Part shown: positions 15,261-22,341 of the stretch, in pieces | Layout: each line of letters starts with the position of its first letter | Position numbering within the stretch: the stretch's first letter is position 1 | NCBI GenBank assembly: GCA_000818945.1 | Contig: KN805398.1 | Span: 24,067-46,407 of the forward strand | Reading direction: 5' to 3' | Length of the DNA stretch: 22,341 nt | Source: Schizochytrium sp. CCTCC M209059 | Lineage: Eukaryota > Sar > Bigyra > Thraustochytrida > Thraustochytriidae | The notes under the pieces: generated by a model | The model's input: only the letters and a program-made list of their open reading frames with translations | What the model was told of the DNA's origin: nothing | The model's database searches: none | Position numbers and translations under genes: made by a program

Positions 15261-16443
15261 CCTCAAAACCTGCGTCGTCCGCACAAGCCGCACGCTTCGC
15301 TCGCTCCGTGTCGGCCGCGGACAGGCGCCGGCCTTTCCCTCCACGCGCGCCTCGCGACGCGTCGCCGCCGGGCCCCTCCGCCCTGCGCCGCGACGAGTAT
15401 GTACGCTCCCAGCCGCGCCTCGTGCGCCCTGCGCCTGCCTGCCTTGCACTCGCTGCCCGTCGGGCCCGAATAAGTACGCTCGCTCGCGGCACCGCGCCCC
15501 GCCCGCCTCCTCGGCTGGCCGCGCCTGCTCGACCGCCGCTCTCCGCGCGCGGCGCTCCGCGGCCTCCTTCCGCACCGGTTCGGAGTCTGTCTGCGCGCCG
15601 TGCTCGTCCTCGAGCTCGACCTTGTCCTCGTCCTCGTGCGAGTCCTCCTCCGAGACGGCGTCCTCCTTCTCAAGTGGCCGGCCTCTTTCTTTCTTTCTTT
15701 CTTTTACCAACTTTTTCCTTATTTTTTCACAGTCAATTGCTCGCTCGCTCGCTCGCTCGCTTGTCGCGCCCTCGCGGTTCCGCGAACAGGCGAGCACGCA
15801 AGATGATCGCTGCGCGAAGACGCAGCAGCCGCTGCAGACGCCGGCAGCTCGGCTCCCCGCGCGCGGAGCGGAGTCGTAGCGCGTCGCAGTCGCGTGGCGG
15901 CACGTGCACAGGAGGCGCGGCACGTGCAGGCGCAAGCCTAGACTTTCTCCTATCCAGGCCCTATCGAACCTAGCAAAGGTGCGCCCTCGGGCAGAGCCCG
16001 CACGTCGCCTCGCCTCGCCGTCGCGACGCACACTCACCAAGCCACCCGACCGCGCGCACTCCCGCCCCCCGCCCGCCCGCCCGACCTCTCCCTCCGCCGC
16101 CGCCTCCGCCCGCGCTGCCGCCCGCCGCCGCCCAGCCGTGCTACCGCATCTCCTCGCGCTGCTGTTCCTGTCAAAATGGCAATCTGCGCAACTCCCATTG
16201 GACGCGGCCAAGACCGAGCATATACTACAATACGGATCTCCGCGGCGGCCGCCACCCACTCGCCGCAGCCAAGTTGCGTTGCGCAGTCGCGGCCGCTGAC
16301 TCCTGTAGAAAGCAGCAGGAGCCTGCAGACCGCCAACCCGAGCGAGACGCCGAGCAAGACGCCGGGCGCGCACACGCAGCAGCAGCAGCAGCAGCAGAGG
16401 AAGACCGGAGGCGGCGAACGGAGAGACAGGCAGGAGAGCAAGG
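15261..16443. promoter_or_regulatory. Divergent intergenic region between LRR-NEL and COX17
   Basis: About 1.2 kb between two divergently read genes. On the COX17 side an inverted CCAAT box (ATTGG, 16197-16201) is followed 18 bp later by a TATA-like CATATACTA (16219-16227), roughly 220 bp before the COX17 ATG. On the LRR-NEL side there are TTTC units (15685-15704), an AT-rich patch (15705-15730) and (GCTC)5 near 15739-15760. The minus-strand frame upstream of 15260 is open through this region. Part of it (about 15550-15670) has a GAG/GAC-rich pattern that could be an unrecognised exon. Confidence 0.45.
16377..16394. repeat. (CAG)6 microsatellite
   Basis: Six CAG units, ending 49 bp upstream of the COX17 start codon, presumably in its 5' leader. 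Confidence 0.9.
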
Positions 16444-16872
16444 ATGTCGGAGCAGCAGGCGGCCCCCGCGCAGGAGAAGCCCAAGCCGGTACGTTGAGCG
16501 GAACGGAGATGCTTGCATGGCTCGCGGAGCGTCCTTCGGGAAAATTGCACTCTGCAGGCGAGGCGAGGCGAGGCGAGGCGAGGCGAGGCCGCAACGCACG
16601 GCAGTCGGACGCCACGGAAGGAATGCAGCAGCGGGACTGACGAGAAGAATCGGGTGCGCGCGATGCACTGCTTTACGCTGCTCCGCTGGGGCAAATACCC
16701 GACGATGGATGTCGCGCAGGTTTTGGGCAAGTCCGGCAAGAAGATTTGCTGCTCGTGCCCCGAGACGCGTAAGCCTCGCGACGAGTGCGTCGTCATGAAC
16801 GGCGAGGATCAGTGCAAGGATCTCATTGAGGCGCACAATGCATGCCTTCGCGCGGAGGGCTTCAAGGTGTAA
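16444..16872 (+). CDS. COX17: Cytochrome c oxidase copper chaperone Cox17 (two exons)
   Basis: Exon 1 is 16444-16488 (15 codons, MSEQQAAPAQEKPKP). The intron is 16489-16719 (GTACGT...GCGCAG, phase 0). Exon 2 is 16720-16872 (50 codons plus TAA). The joined protein is 65 residues, the usual Cox17 length. Cox17 carries Cu(I) in the mitochondrial intermembrane space to Sco1 and Cox11 for cytochrome oxidase assembly. Seen: the KKICCSCPETRKPRDEC segment with the copper-binding CC pair and following CxC arrangement, and the twin CX9C pattern completed by the two downstream Cys in QCKDLIEAHNAC, then the conserved ending LRAEGFKV. Exon 1 is hydrophilic and has no presequence, as expected for Mia40-imported proteins. 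The ATG has A at -3. Other AG sites nearer the donor (after 16628 and 16631) would be out of phase, which supports the chosen acceptor. Very confident identity; the exon junction is inferred. Confidence 0.95.
16489..16719 (+). other. COX17 intron
   Basis: 231 bp, GT-AG, phase 0, with donor GTACGT and acceptor GCGCAG. It contains a pentanucleotide (AGGCG)6 tract at 16556-16589. It is the only intron I can place with confidence in the window. An alternative is intron retention, but the frame from exon 1 meets a TGA six bases into the intron, so splicing is required. Confidence 0.85.
16556..16589. repeat. (AGGCG)6 pentanucleotide repeat in the COX17 intron
   Basis: Six full units plus a partial seventh (AGGC). 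It is purine-rich on the transcribed sense strand and lies in the first third of the intron. Confidence 0.95.
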
Positions 16873-17310
16873 AGAATTCGAACTCTTGGCCTGCACGAAT
16901 TACTCCAACACTGTTAGAATCAGCACGAGCTCTACAGCGCTCATGGTATAAACATCAGAAACTATGGCATCTTTTACATACAACAGAAAGAGTCTTTCCT
17001 TGTCACCTGTCCTTTTTGTTTCTTTGAAAAAACGCGGAGGTACGGTCCAACATGAGGTTGTTCTATTGTCTTCAACCAGAAGGGATCAAATGTGTCCAAA
17101 ATGGAAATGATATATCCTCCTCCTCCTTACAGCCTTATACTTATCATCACCATCATTGCCTTTGGTTAGCTTCATCGGTTGAAGCCATTGCGGCAAGATG
17201 CACTGGCCGTAGCGCATGCAGATGATACACTGTATGGGAAAAAAGTAAAAAGTAAAAAACCAAAAAATATGAAGGGTATTTTCTTGAGTCAAGCCGCCTT
17301 TGGGGCTTTT
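16873..17310. other. Convergent 3' region between COX17 and the HDEL gene
   Basis: AT-richer than the flanking coding sequence. It holds the 3' ends of both genes, short A/T runs near 17030 and 17240-17275, and a CCTCCT tract near 17115. No RNA gene or protein frame is supported; the open frames are short and without domain character. Confidence 0.5.
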
Positions 17311-17659
17311 CTAAAGCTCGTCATGGTCTGACAGAAAGATTTCTTCACCTCCGACTTCGTCTTCGTCTTCGTCGTCCTCGTCCTCGTCCTCGTCATCCTC
17401 ATCCTCATCCTCGTCCTCGTCTGCGAAAGGTGAGAAATTATCCTCGTCATCATCCTCGTCATCATTATCATCGCCAACCATGGCATCGTCATTGTTGTCG
17501 TCTCCGTCTTTGAGGCCGGAAGGCATTGCGTATGCACCTGAAGCGCGCGCTTCTTCCTCCATCTCCCGACGGCGACGACGCTCCCACTCGCGATCGCTCG
17601 CCGCACGCGCAGCGCCCGACGACTTCGGCGACGATGACGATGAGGAGGCCCTTTTGAAA

Positions 17660-17692
<33 letters not shown>

Positions 17693-19158
17693 TTCTTCGA
17701 GCGAGATGCTGACGCTATGATCTTGGAGAGCGATGGACGATCCTTATAAGGCGCAAATGTACCGGACTGTGGGTCTCGAACAAAACTACGTACAGCGTCC
17801 ACGAGTGCCGCACTATCTTTAAGCAGCTTGGGCGGATGAACCGCTACAAACGTACCCTTGGACTTCTTGGAACGCTTCGGCTTGCCACGAGCCGCAGACG
17901 CAGCGGCCACAGGACCTCCGCGTTTCGCCCTGCTCAGTGACTCAACCTGCAGAGGACCGAGCGTTGCAGCCATGTCAGCGTCAGGCATATCCCCAAACGC
18001 GAGGCGATCCACCAAAAGCGGCCGCGCCGCCGGCCAATCCAAAATGTAGCCCTGCGCATCGTGCTCGTTGTGGAACAGAAAGGCTAGCTTGGCTTGCTTC
18101 TCATGTGGATCGAGGCCCCGAGCCGCTGTGCGGCTTTGAATGGCATGCTTACGAAAAGCGATCATGCGTTGTGCTGCCGTCGTTGCCTTACCGATCTCAC
18201 CAAGACCAAGAGAAAGAGCAACGCCACTGGGAAATCGGTCCGTGTCGGCCACTTTGTGCGGTGCGCGCAGTGACTCCATCTCCATTTCCTTTTCCTGCTC
18301 TCTTGCAGCCTCCGCGGCTTCATTCTTGGGAGGACCGAGTTCTGGTGGGCCACTGTACACAAATTCGTTGCGCCGGAGAAGCACAAGCGACTCGTCCGCA
18401 AGTCCGACGCCCGTCTCGCCTCCCAAAATTAGCGCAAATTCCTTGGTGTCTACCGTGGCAACGCGCAGAAAGCGGTGCTTGCGCGCGACACCAAGAAGGA
18501 GGGAGAGTTTGCTGCTTGCCAAGCGCTCGGTGCCTCCGTGTTTGAGTATGACCGCGCACACCTGGTATTTGAGGTCGAGACACTCTTTGACAAGGGCGCT
18601 ATTGCTCTTGATTGTCGCAGCCTTGCCCTTGTCAGAGCGCTCGAGAAGGCGGGCTAGCTTGTTGGCGTCAAGCTGCCGCGCGCCATCTTTAGCTGAAGAC
18701 CCTGGCACAGATGATGTGAATGACTTGGCAGGAATTTGCTTGGCGGGGCGTCCATGGGCGGTCCACATGAGCACGGGGACGCCTTGCGTCTCGCGCTTTA
18801 GCTTGGCGAGTTTTTGCAAGGTGTTCCCACTCGAGCCAAACTTTTCGCCGCAAGGCGCTCGGAGGACCCTCACATGCGACTTTCTGCCCAGCGCCACACG
18901 AAGTGCCTCTGCGAAGCTTTCTGCGCGCTGTTCCGCGTCTTCCTTCTTTTCGCGGCATATCGTCACGAACGGCTCACCGCCAAAGAGCACGCGACGAAGC
19001 AAGCTCCCGTCCCGCGCAGGAAACAGCTCGGGGCCCACCACGGTTGATGCCGCACTCGCCATCTCCGTCACCGCCACGCTGTACAGCGCAACGAGAAGGA
19101 CGGTTACTGTAGCAGCCCGGGCCACCTCAATCCATGGTCGCACGCGACGCCGGGGCAT
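17311..19158 (-). CDS. ER-luminal thioredoxin-like protein with acidic tail and HDEL
   Basis: 615 residues. A hydrophobic signal segment lies at about 15-30 with likely cleavage after ASA near 36, and the protein ends in HDEL (612-615), the ER retrieval signal. Both ends agree on residence in the ER lumen. Residues about 50-145 (FGGEPFVTICRE..., a middle helix, then VPVLMWTAHG) resemble a thioredoxin-fold domain like those in PDI-like or DNAJC-type ER proteins, but there is no CxxC; the only cysteines are at about 68, 103, 193 and 201. A second alpha/beta region follows at about 180-270. Residues 425-520 are Lys/Ser-rich with an 11-Ser run, and 550-605 are almost pure Asp/Glu, as in low-affinity calcium-binding tails. 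There is no J domain, so a chaperone-adaptor or calcium-buffer role is a guess. ATG has A at -3. It lies head-to-tail with the adenosyltransferase gene. Confidence 0.8.
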
Positions 19159-19781
19159 GCTCGCGCGCGACTGTCTGCTCCTCCGTCGTCTCTCGTCTTC
19201 TATTTCTGCTGCAGAGCCTTTTGCTCAGCTCTTGCCGATGGCGCAGTTCATGAAGGAGCTCGCTTCAAGTTCACACAGTCGGTTTTTGCCAATTCAAGTT
19301 CGCATCCAAAATCTCAGCTTTTTGTTTGTAACTGAAGCCTACGCACAAGATCCTTGCACGCAGACCAGGAAGGCTTTCTACAATTTGCTTTATGGTTGAG
19401 ATTGGCTGTGAGTGCGCGTCTCGAATTTTTTTTTTGTTAGAAATGTTCACTCTAAGAGAAAATGAGAGAACGACATTCGCATGTAGGAATAGGTCACTCT
19501 GTACACACACCTCGTTGTCGTTGAACAGCACGCCCACATCATCATGGGGACGTCTCGTTCGCCAAAGCATTCACCATAAGCAAGTACGTTTCCCAAGAAG
19601 TGAAGTGAAGTGAAGTGAAGTGAAGTGAAGTGAAGTGAAGTGCGTTGCGTTGGGGTAGCAGGGCCAGGCGTTTTCGTCGCCGTCTGCAAAGGAGAAGGCG
19701 AGTCTGTAAGAACATCAAGTCACGTATTCTTCCTCCGAAGACTGATGAGCTTATTAGATTGAGCGTTTCGGGACGAAGCCT
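19159..19781. other. Intergenic region upstream of the HDEL gene
   Basis: About 620 bp between the HDEL gene 5' end and the adenosyltransferase 3' end, both on the minus strand. It is AT-richer than the genes and holds the promoter of the former and the terminator of the latter. Its main feature is the (GAAGT)9 array. No gene seen. Confidence 0.5.
19597..19641. repeat. (GAAGT)9 pentanucleotide array
   Basis: Nine perfect 5-bp units, followed directly by two GCGTT units, which suggests a compound microsatellite. On the minus strand it reads ACTTC and lies about 440 bp upstream of the HDEL gene start. Confidence 0.95.
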
Positions 19782-20531
19782 CTATTCGTTCTTGGCTGCC
19801 GCATCGGGTTCGACAAACTTTTCCCACGCGCGCTCCTGGTGGCTTTGCTTCATGGCCATGTAGCGCGCCGCCATGAAGAGATAATCGCTGAGCCGATTGA
19901 CAAACTTGCCAACGTTGGCGTCCACGTGCCCTTCCCGAACGAGTGGAACAATATGACGCTCCGCGCGGCGCGCAAGCGTACGTGCAACGTGCAAGTGCGC
20001 GGCGCACTTGCCGCCCGAGGGAAGGATGAATGTCTTCAAAGGCGGCAACTCGGCGTCCATGGCGTCAATGGCCTTTTCGAGCGTCTCAATATGAACTGCG
20101 TTAAAGCGGGACCGCTTTAGCTTGGCAGCCGGCGAGCTCTCCTGCGGCGTCGCCACGCTCGCCCCGACGTCGAACATGCGCGACATGATGTTGCCAAGCT
20201 GCTCGGCGACGTCGGCATTCTTCTCGTCCACAAACTCGCAAGCTAGCCCAATGAATGCGTTGCACTCGTCCACGGCGCCTAGGGCCTGGAACACGGCATC
20301 GTCCTTGCCGCGTCGCTCGCCATTGAAGAGCTGCGAGGTGCCCTTGTCGCCCGTCTTCGTGTACACCTTCATGCTCAGCGCCCTCGTGCCAACTTTATGC
20401 TCTAGAGCCTCCCACCCGGGGCTCGCGCCCGCTGCCCCCGCCCGCGCTGCTCCTTGCCAAGCCCTAGACGGTCTGTCGCAGGCCGCACAGAGGCTTCCCC
20501 GCGCAAGTCTGCGGGCGAGTCTCGCAGCCAT
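19782..20531 (-). CDS. MMAB: ATP:cob(I)alamin adenosyltransferase, mitochondrial (PduO/MMAB type)
   Basis: 249 residues. The enzyme transfers the 5'-deoxyadenosyl group of ATP to cob(I)alamin to make adenosylcobalamin, the cofactor of methylmalonyl-CoA mutase. Seen: the nucleotide-binding YTKTGDKGTSQLF at 57-69, the GERRGKDD segment at 71-78, LPSGGKCAAHLHVART at 170-185 followed by ARRAER at 187-192, and VNRLSDYLFMAARY at 211-224. All hallmarks of the PduO-type family are intact. Residues 1-50 are Arg/Ala-rich without acidic residues in the first 18, a good mitochondrial presequence. M54, at the start of the conserved core and with A at -3, could serve as an internal start for a cytosolic form. 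The upstream ATG itself has a weak context (T at -3), which makes leaky scanning conceivable. No introns. Confidence 0.95.
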   Translation of the reverse strand: MAARLARRLARGSLCAACDRPSRAWQGAARAGAAGASPGWEALEHKVGTRALSMKVYTKTGDKGTSQLFNGERRGKDDAVFQALGAVDECNAFIGLACEFVDEKNADVAEQLGNIMSRMFDVGASVATPQESSPAAKLKRSRFNAVHIETLEKAIDAMDAELPPLKTFILPSGGKCAAHLHVARTLARRAERHIVPLVREGHVDANVGKFVNRLSDYLFMAARYMAMKQSHQERAWEKFVEPDAAAKNE

Positions 20532-20868
20532 GGAACGAGCTCTGCTTCAGCGAAAAAAGGCCCTTTCGGTTTTTCTTGGCGATTCCTGTTCTCTCGCGCG
20601 ACAGCAAGTCGCCTCAGAATCTCTCGTCTTGCTCTCTCTCTCTTTCTCTCTCTTGCGCGCGCTCTTGCTCTTCTGTAGGCCGTGCCGCGCGAGAGACCAG
20701 GTCCCCAAGAGTGTCTCGCGTCTGTCACGCTGTGATCTCGGCTCCGCGCCCCACCTTAGTTCACTCGTGGGCCGATAGGAAAACCTGACTTCCCTTGTTT
20801 TAACATGCTATACGTATACTATGTTGTACGACAGGGGCATCACCCTTGGAGCGCGCGCGTGCTTCCTT
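20532..20868. other. 5' region of the adenosyltransferase gene
   Basis: 337 bp with CT-rich units (TCTCTCTTTCTCTC) near 20632-20656 and a near-perfect 22-bp palindrome at 20803-20824 (ACATGCTATAC...TATGT, two mismatched pairs), located just downstream of the neighbouring hypothetical gene's stop. No gene or recognised RNA. Confidence 0.45.
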
Positions 20869-21582
20869 TCACTGGGACAAGAGCCGGGAGCGCATAGCCT
20901 CCCCCTCGGCATTTCTCTCGCTAATGGCGCTTTGGCGGAACCGCTCAATTAGCTCATCACCCTTGGGGTGCGCCCTCTCCCTTCTGGTCTTTCGCGCGGC
21001 CGCGCGCATGTGTACATCGGCGAGATCCCGTGCCAGATCTCTGGGCTGGTCCATGAAAACTCCGTGGAGCTTCATGCGGCGCTCGCGAAGCTCCAAGAGC
21101 CGGTCAAGTAAATCTTGCGCAAATTCGGCAGATTCGAACTTTCTTTCAGACTCTGACACAATTGGGGCCAGCTTCATAAACAACCTGTACCGTACAGTTG
21201 CATTATTCTTGTTTTCATACTTGACCAAGGCAAGCCCAAGTCCCAAAGGGTTAGCCATGTTGCGAAAAATCTCTTCAGGTGGATCTTTCATGAAGGAGCC
21301 GTCGGGGGCGTTGGCTTGGTAAAATCCCTGGCGCCTCCAGACCAGGGAAAAGAAATCCTCCATGTCGAGATACTTTGTCGGTGCTCGCCCGTCGGCAAAG
21401 CCAGCCCTCGCGATCACGCCGCCTTGCTTGCGGGCCATTGCCCAAATTGCGATATCTTTCTTTTTGGAGTCGCGCGGCCCAGACCTTCGACCTTCGGTGA
21501 AGCCGTCAATAGTTTCCTTGTGGTGTTCGAACAGGCGTTCCTCTGCGGCGACGCGGGACTCTGCCCATTGTGCATGCGGCAC
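20869..21582 (-). CDS. Hypothetical protein, start unresolved, in-frame TAG upstream
   Basis: I do not recognise this protein. The open frame is 237 codons but its first codon is GTG, two codons after an in-frame TAG at 21586-21588. The first in-frame ATG is at 21438, which would give 189 residues. The frame is nevertheless protein-like before that ATG (charged helix AEERLFEHHKETIDGF). It continues to be protein-like above the TAG for 39 codons to 21705, including an ATG at 21615. Downstream it is mostly alpha-helical: DMEDFFSLVWRRQGFY, FRNMANPLGLGLALVKYE and a long Arg/Glu/Leu-rich helix (LLDRLLELRERRMKLHGVF), with a basic C-terminus. No signal peptide or membrane segment. It may be a real gene with an unseen upstream exon (CTATAG could be a splice acceptor) or a decaying gene. 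Confidence 0.5.
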   Translation of the reverse strand: MPHAQWAESRVAAEERLFEHHKETIDGFTEGRRSGPRDSKKKDIAIWAMARKQGGVIARAGFADGRAPTKYLDMEDFFSLVWRRQGFYQANAPDGSFMKDPPEEIFRNMANPLGLGLALVKYENKNNATVRYRLFMKLAPIVSESERKFESAEFAQDLLDRLLELRERRMKLHGVFMDQPRDLARDLADVHMRAAARKTRRERAHPKGDELIERFRQSAISERNAEGEAMRSRLLSQ

Positions 21583-22073
21583 TTCCTATAGGTTTACGCT
21601 CGCTTCGGGCGTCATGCGGCGCCTCGGGTCCGGCTTGCGCTCAGGATAGGCCGAGAATACGCCAGCATCAATTTTTGTGAAACTGTGAAAGGCGACGCAG
21701 TGAAACTAATCGAGGATGATATCGAGGTCAGAACTGCAAGTCGGTTTCTCAAATAACGTAATGAGTTAGGTGAGCGTAGCGTGGCTGCCGCTGTAAGCCT
21801 GGTCTTTTTTCCCAGTCCGTAGTAAGTTGCCGTCTGTTTTTGTATCTGAGTGGCGCAATAACGTAACCAGCTACCTTGCATCGGTCGAAACTGCGATTAT
21901 CCCAAATCTCTTTCACAAAGTAAGAGGCAACTTATACTCTGTTCTTGTGCGCCTGCGAATTATCGTGGATGAAATACATTCTGTTTGTCTCTATTGTGCA
22001 ATGCAATCGCCTCGAGCGTTCATTGGCGGCTTTTCTTATTGAAATATAGTGAGGCAAAAAAATCTCCACGTGC
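21583..22073. other. Intergenic or pseudo-exonic stretch upstream of the hypothetical gene
   Basis: On the minus strand 21589-21705 is an open, protein-like stretch in frame with the hypothetical gene but separated from it by one TAG. Above 21710 the DNA is AT-richer, with no supported frame. It should contain the promoter of the hypothetical gene and the 3' end of the gene at the window edge. Confidence 0.4.
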
Positions 22074-22341
22074 TCAATCGAAGATGCCAGCTTTGCTCCT
22101 TGCCTTCGCGATCTCTTTCTTGAAACGAGCGATCTCATCTTCGGACTTCGCAATGATATCTTCGTACGAAGCAATCTTTACTTTTTTCTTGCTCAATGTG
22201 CACCTTCAATTGGCCAATGTCTAATAAACTAGCGCGCAGATTACGAGCAATTGTATCGCCGCAATATGCATTTTCTGAAGTGCGTTTTTGCACGATCTTT
22301 ATGTCGGGGGGGGGGGCGCTCCTGGTTTGCGCCCGGATTGG
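22074..22341 (-). CDS. 3' end of a coiled-coil protein gene, partial, with an apparent 1-nt frameshift
   Basis: The gene enters from the right edge on the minus strand. One frame reads from the edge through ...ENAYCGDTIARNLRASLL... and DIGQLKVHIEQEK to the A-run at 22182-22187 (T6 on the plus strand). The protein-like sequence then continues in the next frame: VKIASYEDIIAKSEDEIARF, then KKEIAKARSKAGIFD and a TGA at 22074-22076. Removing one base of the A6 run would join them into one helical, charged stretch. This is either a sequencing error in a homopolymer, a real frameshift, or a short intron using GTAAAG as donor. An 11-base G run near 22306-22316 makes the upstream frame uncertain too. 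Family not recognised. Confidence 0.45.

Noticed and set aside
10794..16796. The full 2000-residue minus-strand frame as one protein
   Set aside because: Its first 512 codons run antisense through COX17, its intron with (AGGCG)n, and intergenic repeats. The protein-like part starts at the ATG at 15260.
16513..16872. 119-residue unspliced version of COX17
   Set aside because: The extra N-terminal residues derive from the AGGCG repeat. Splicing from 16488 to 16720 is in phase and gives the exact family length.
18140..19399. 419-residue plus-strand frame
   Set aside because: Antisense to the HDEL protein gene, which has a signal peptide and retention signal.

Overview
The window is nuclear DNA from a eukaryotic, probably single-celled organism. 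The evidence is: a kinesin, a PP2C phosphatase, a Cox17 copper chaperone split by a GT-AG intron, a protein ending in the ER-retrieval tetrapeptide HDEL, a mitochondrial-type cobalamin adenosyltransferase, A-at-minus-3 contexts around most start ATGs, and many microsatellites. Genes are mostly intronless, GC-rich and closely spaced on both strands. This style fits a protist such as a thraustochytrid or other stramenopile, but the lineage is a guess and the sequence alone does not settle it.

Layout. (1) 1-1831: a PP2C phosphatase on the minus strand. (2) 1832-7279: about 5.4 kb with no gene I can support, rich in simple repeats ((CTG)n, (CTTG)n, (GATGC)n, a 9-bp CTTGCTTGC array, 17-bp and 66-bp tandem repeats) and holding a 215-bp fold-back element at 3003-3217. 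(3) 7280-9622: a kinesin-13-like motor on the plus strand with an N-myristoylation-type N-terminus. (4) 9932-10531: a small minus-strand protein resembling the BORC subunit BORCS8. (5) 10794-15260: a 1488-residue minus-strand protein that is the highlight of the window. (6) 16444-16872: Cox17 on the plus strand, two exons. (7) 17311-19158: an ER-luminal HDEL protein, minus. (8) 19782-20531: ATP:cob(I)alamin adenosyltransferase, minus. (9) 20869-21582: an unrecognised minus-strand frame preceded by an in-frame TAG. (10) 22074-22341: the 3' end of a minus-strand gene cut by the window edge and split by a probable 1-nt frameshift.

Main discovery. The 1488-residue protein combines a SAM-like N-terminal domain, about 40 short (20-21 residue) leucine-rich repeats with LP motifs, a very acidic linker, and a C-terminal domain that matches the NEL (novel E3 ligase) fold of bacterial type III effector ubiquitin ligases (IpaH/SspH/SlrP family). 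It keeps the catalytic Cys-x-Asp (C1262, D1264), the following helix pattern, the VDEV segment and the W-x3-W-x2-W cluster. NEL ligases are known to me almost only from bacterial pathogens and symbionts. An intronless, domesticated-looking copy in a eukaryotic chromosome, fused to a SAM-like domain, suggests horizontal acquisition and reuse as a host ubiquitin ligase.

Functionally the genes look like an ordinary mixed neighbourhood (signalling phosphatase, microtubule motor, lysosome-positioning subunit, copper delivery to cytochrome oxidase, ER lumen, B12 cofactor) rather than a single pathway. No tRNA, rRNA, snRNA, CRISPR array or intact transposon was found.
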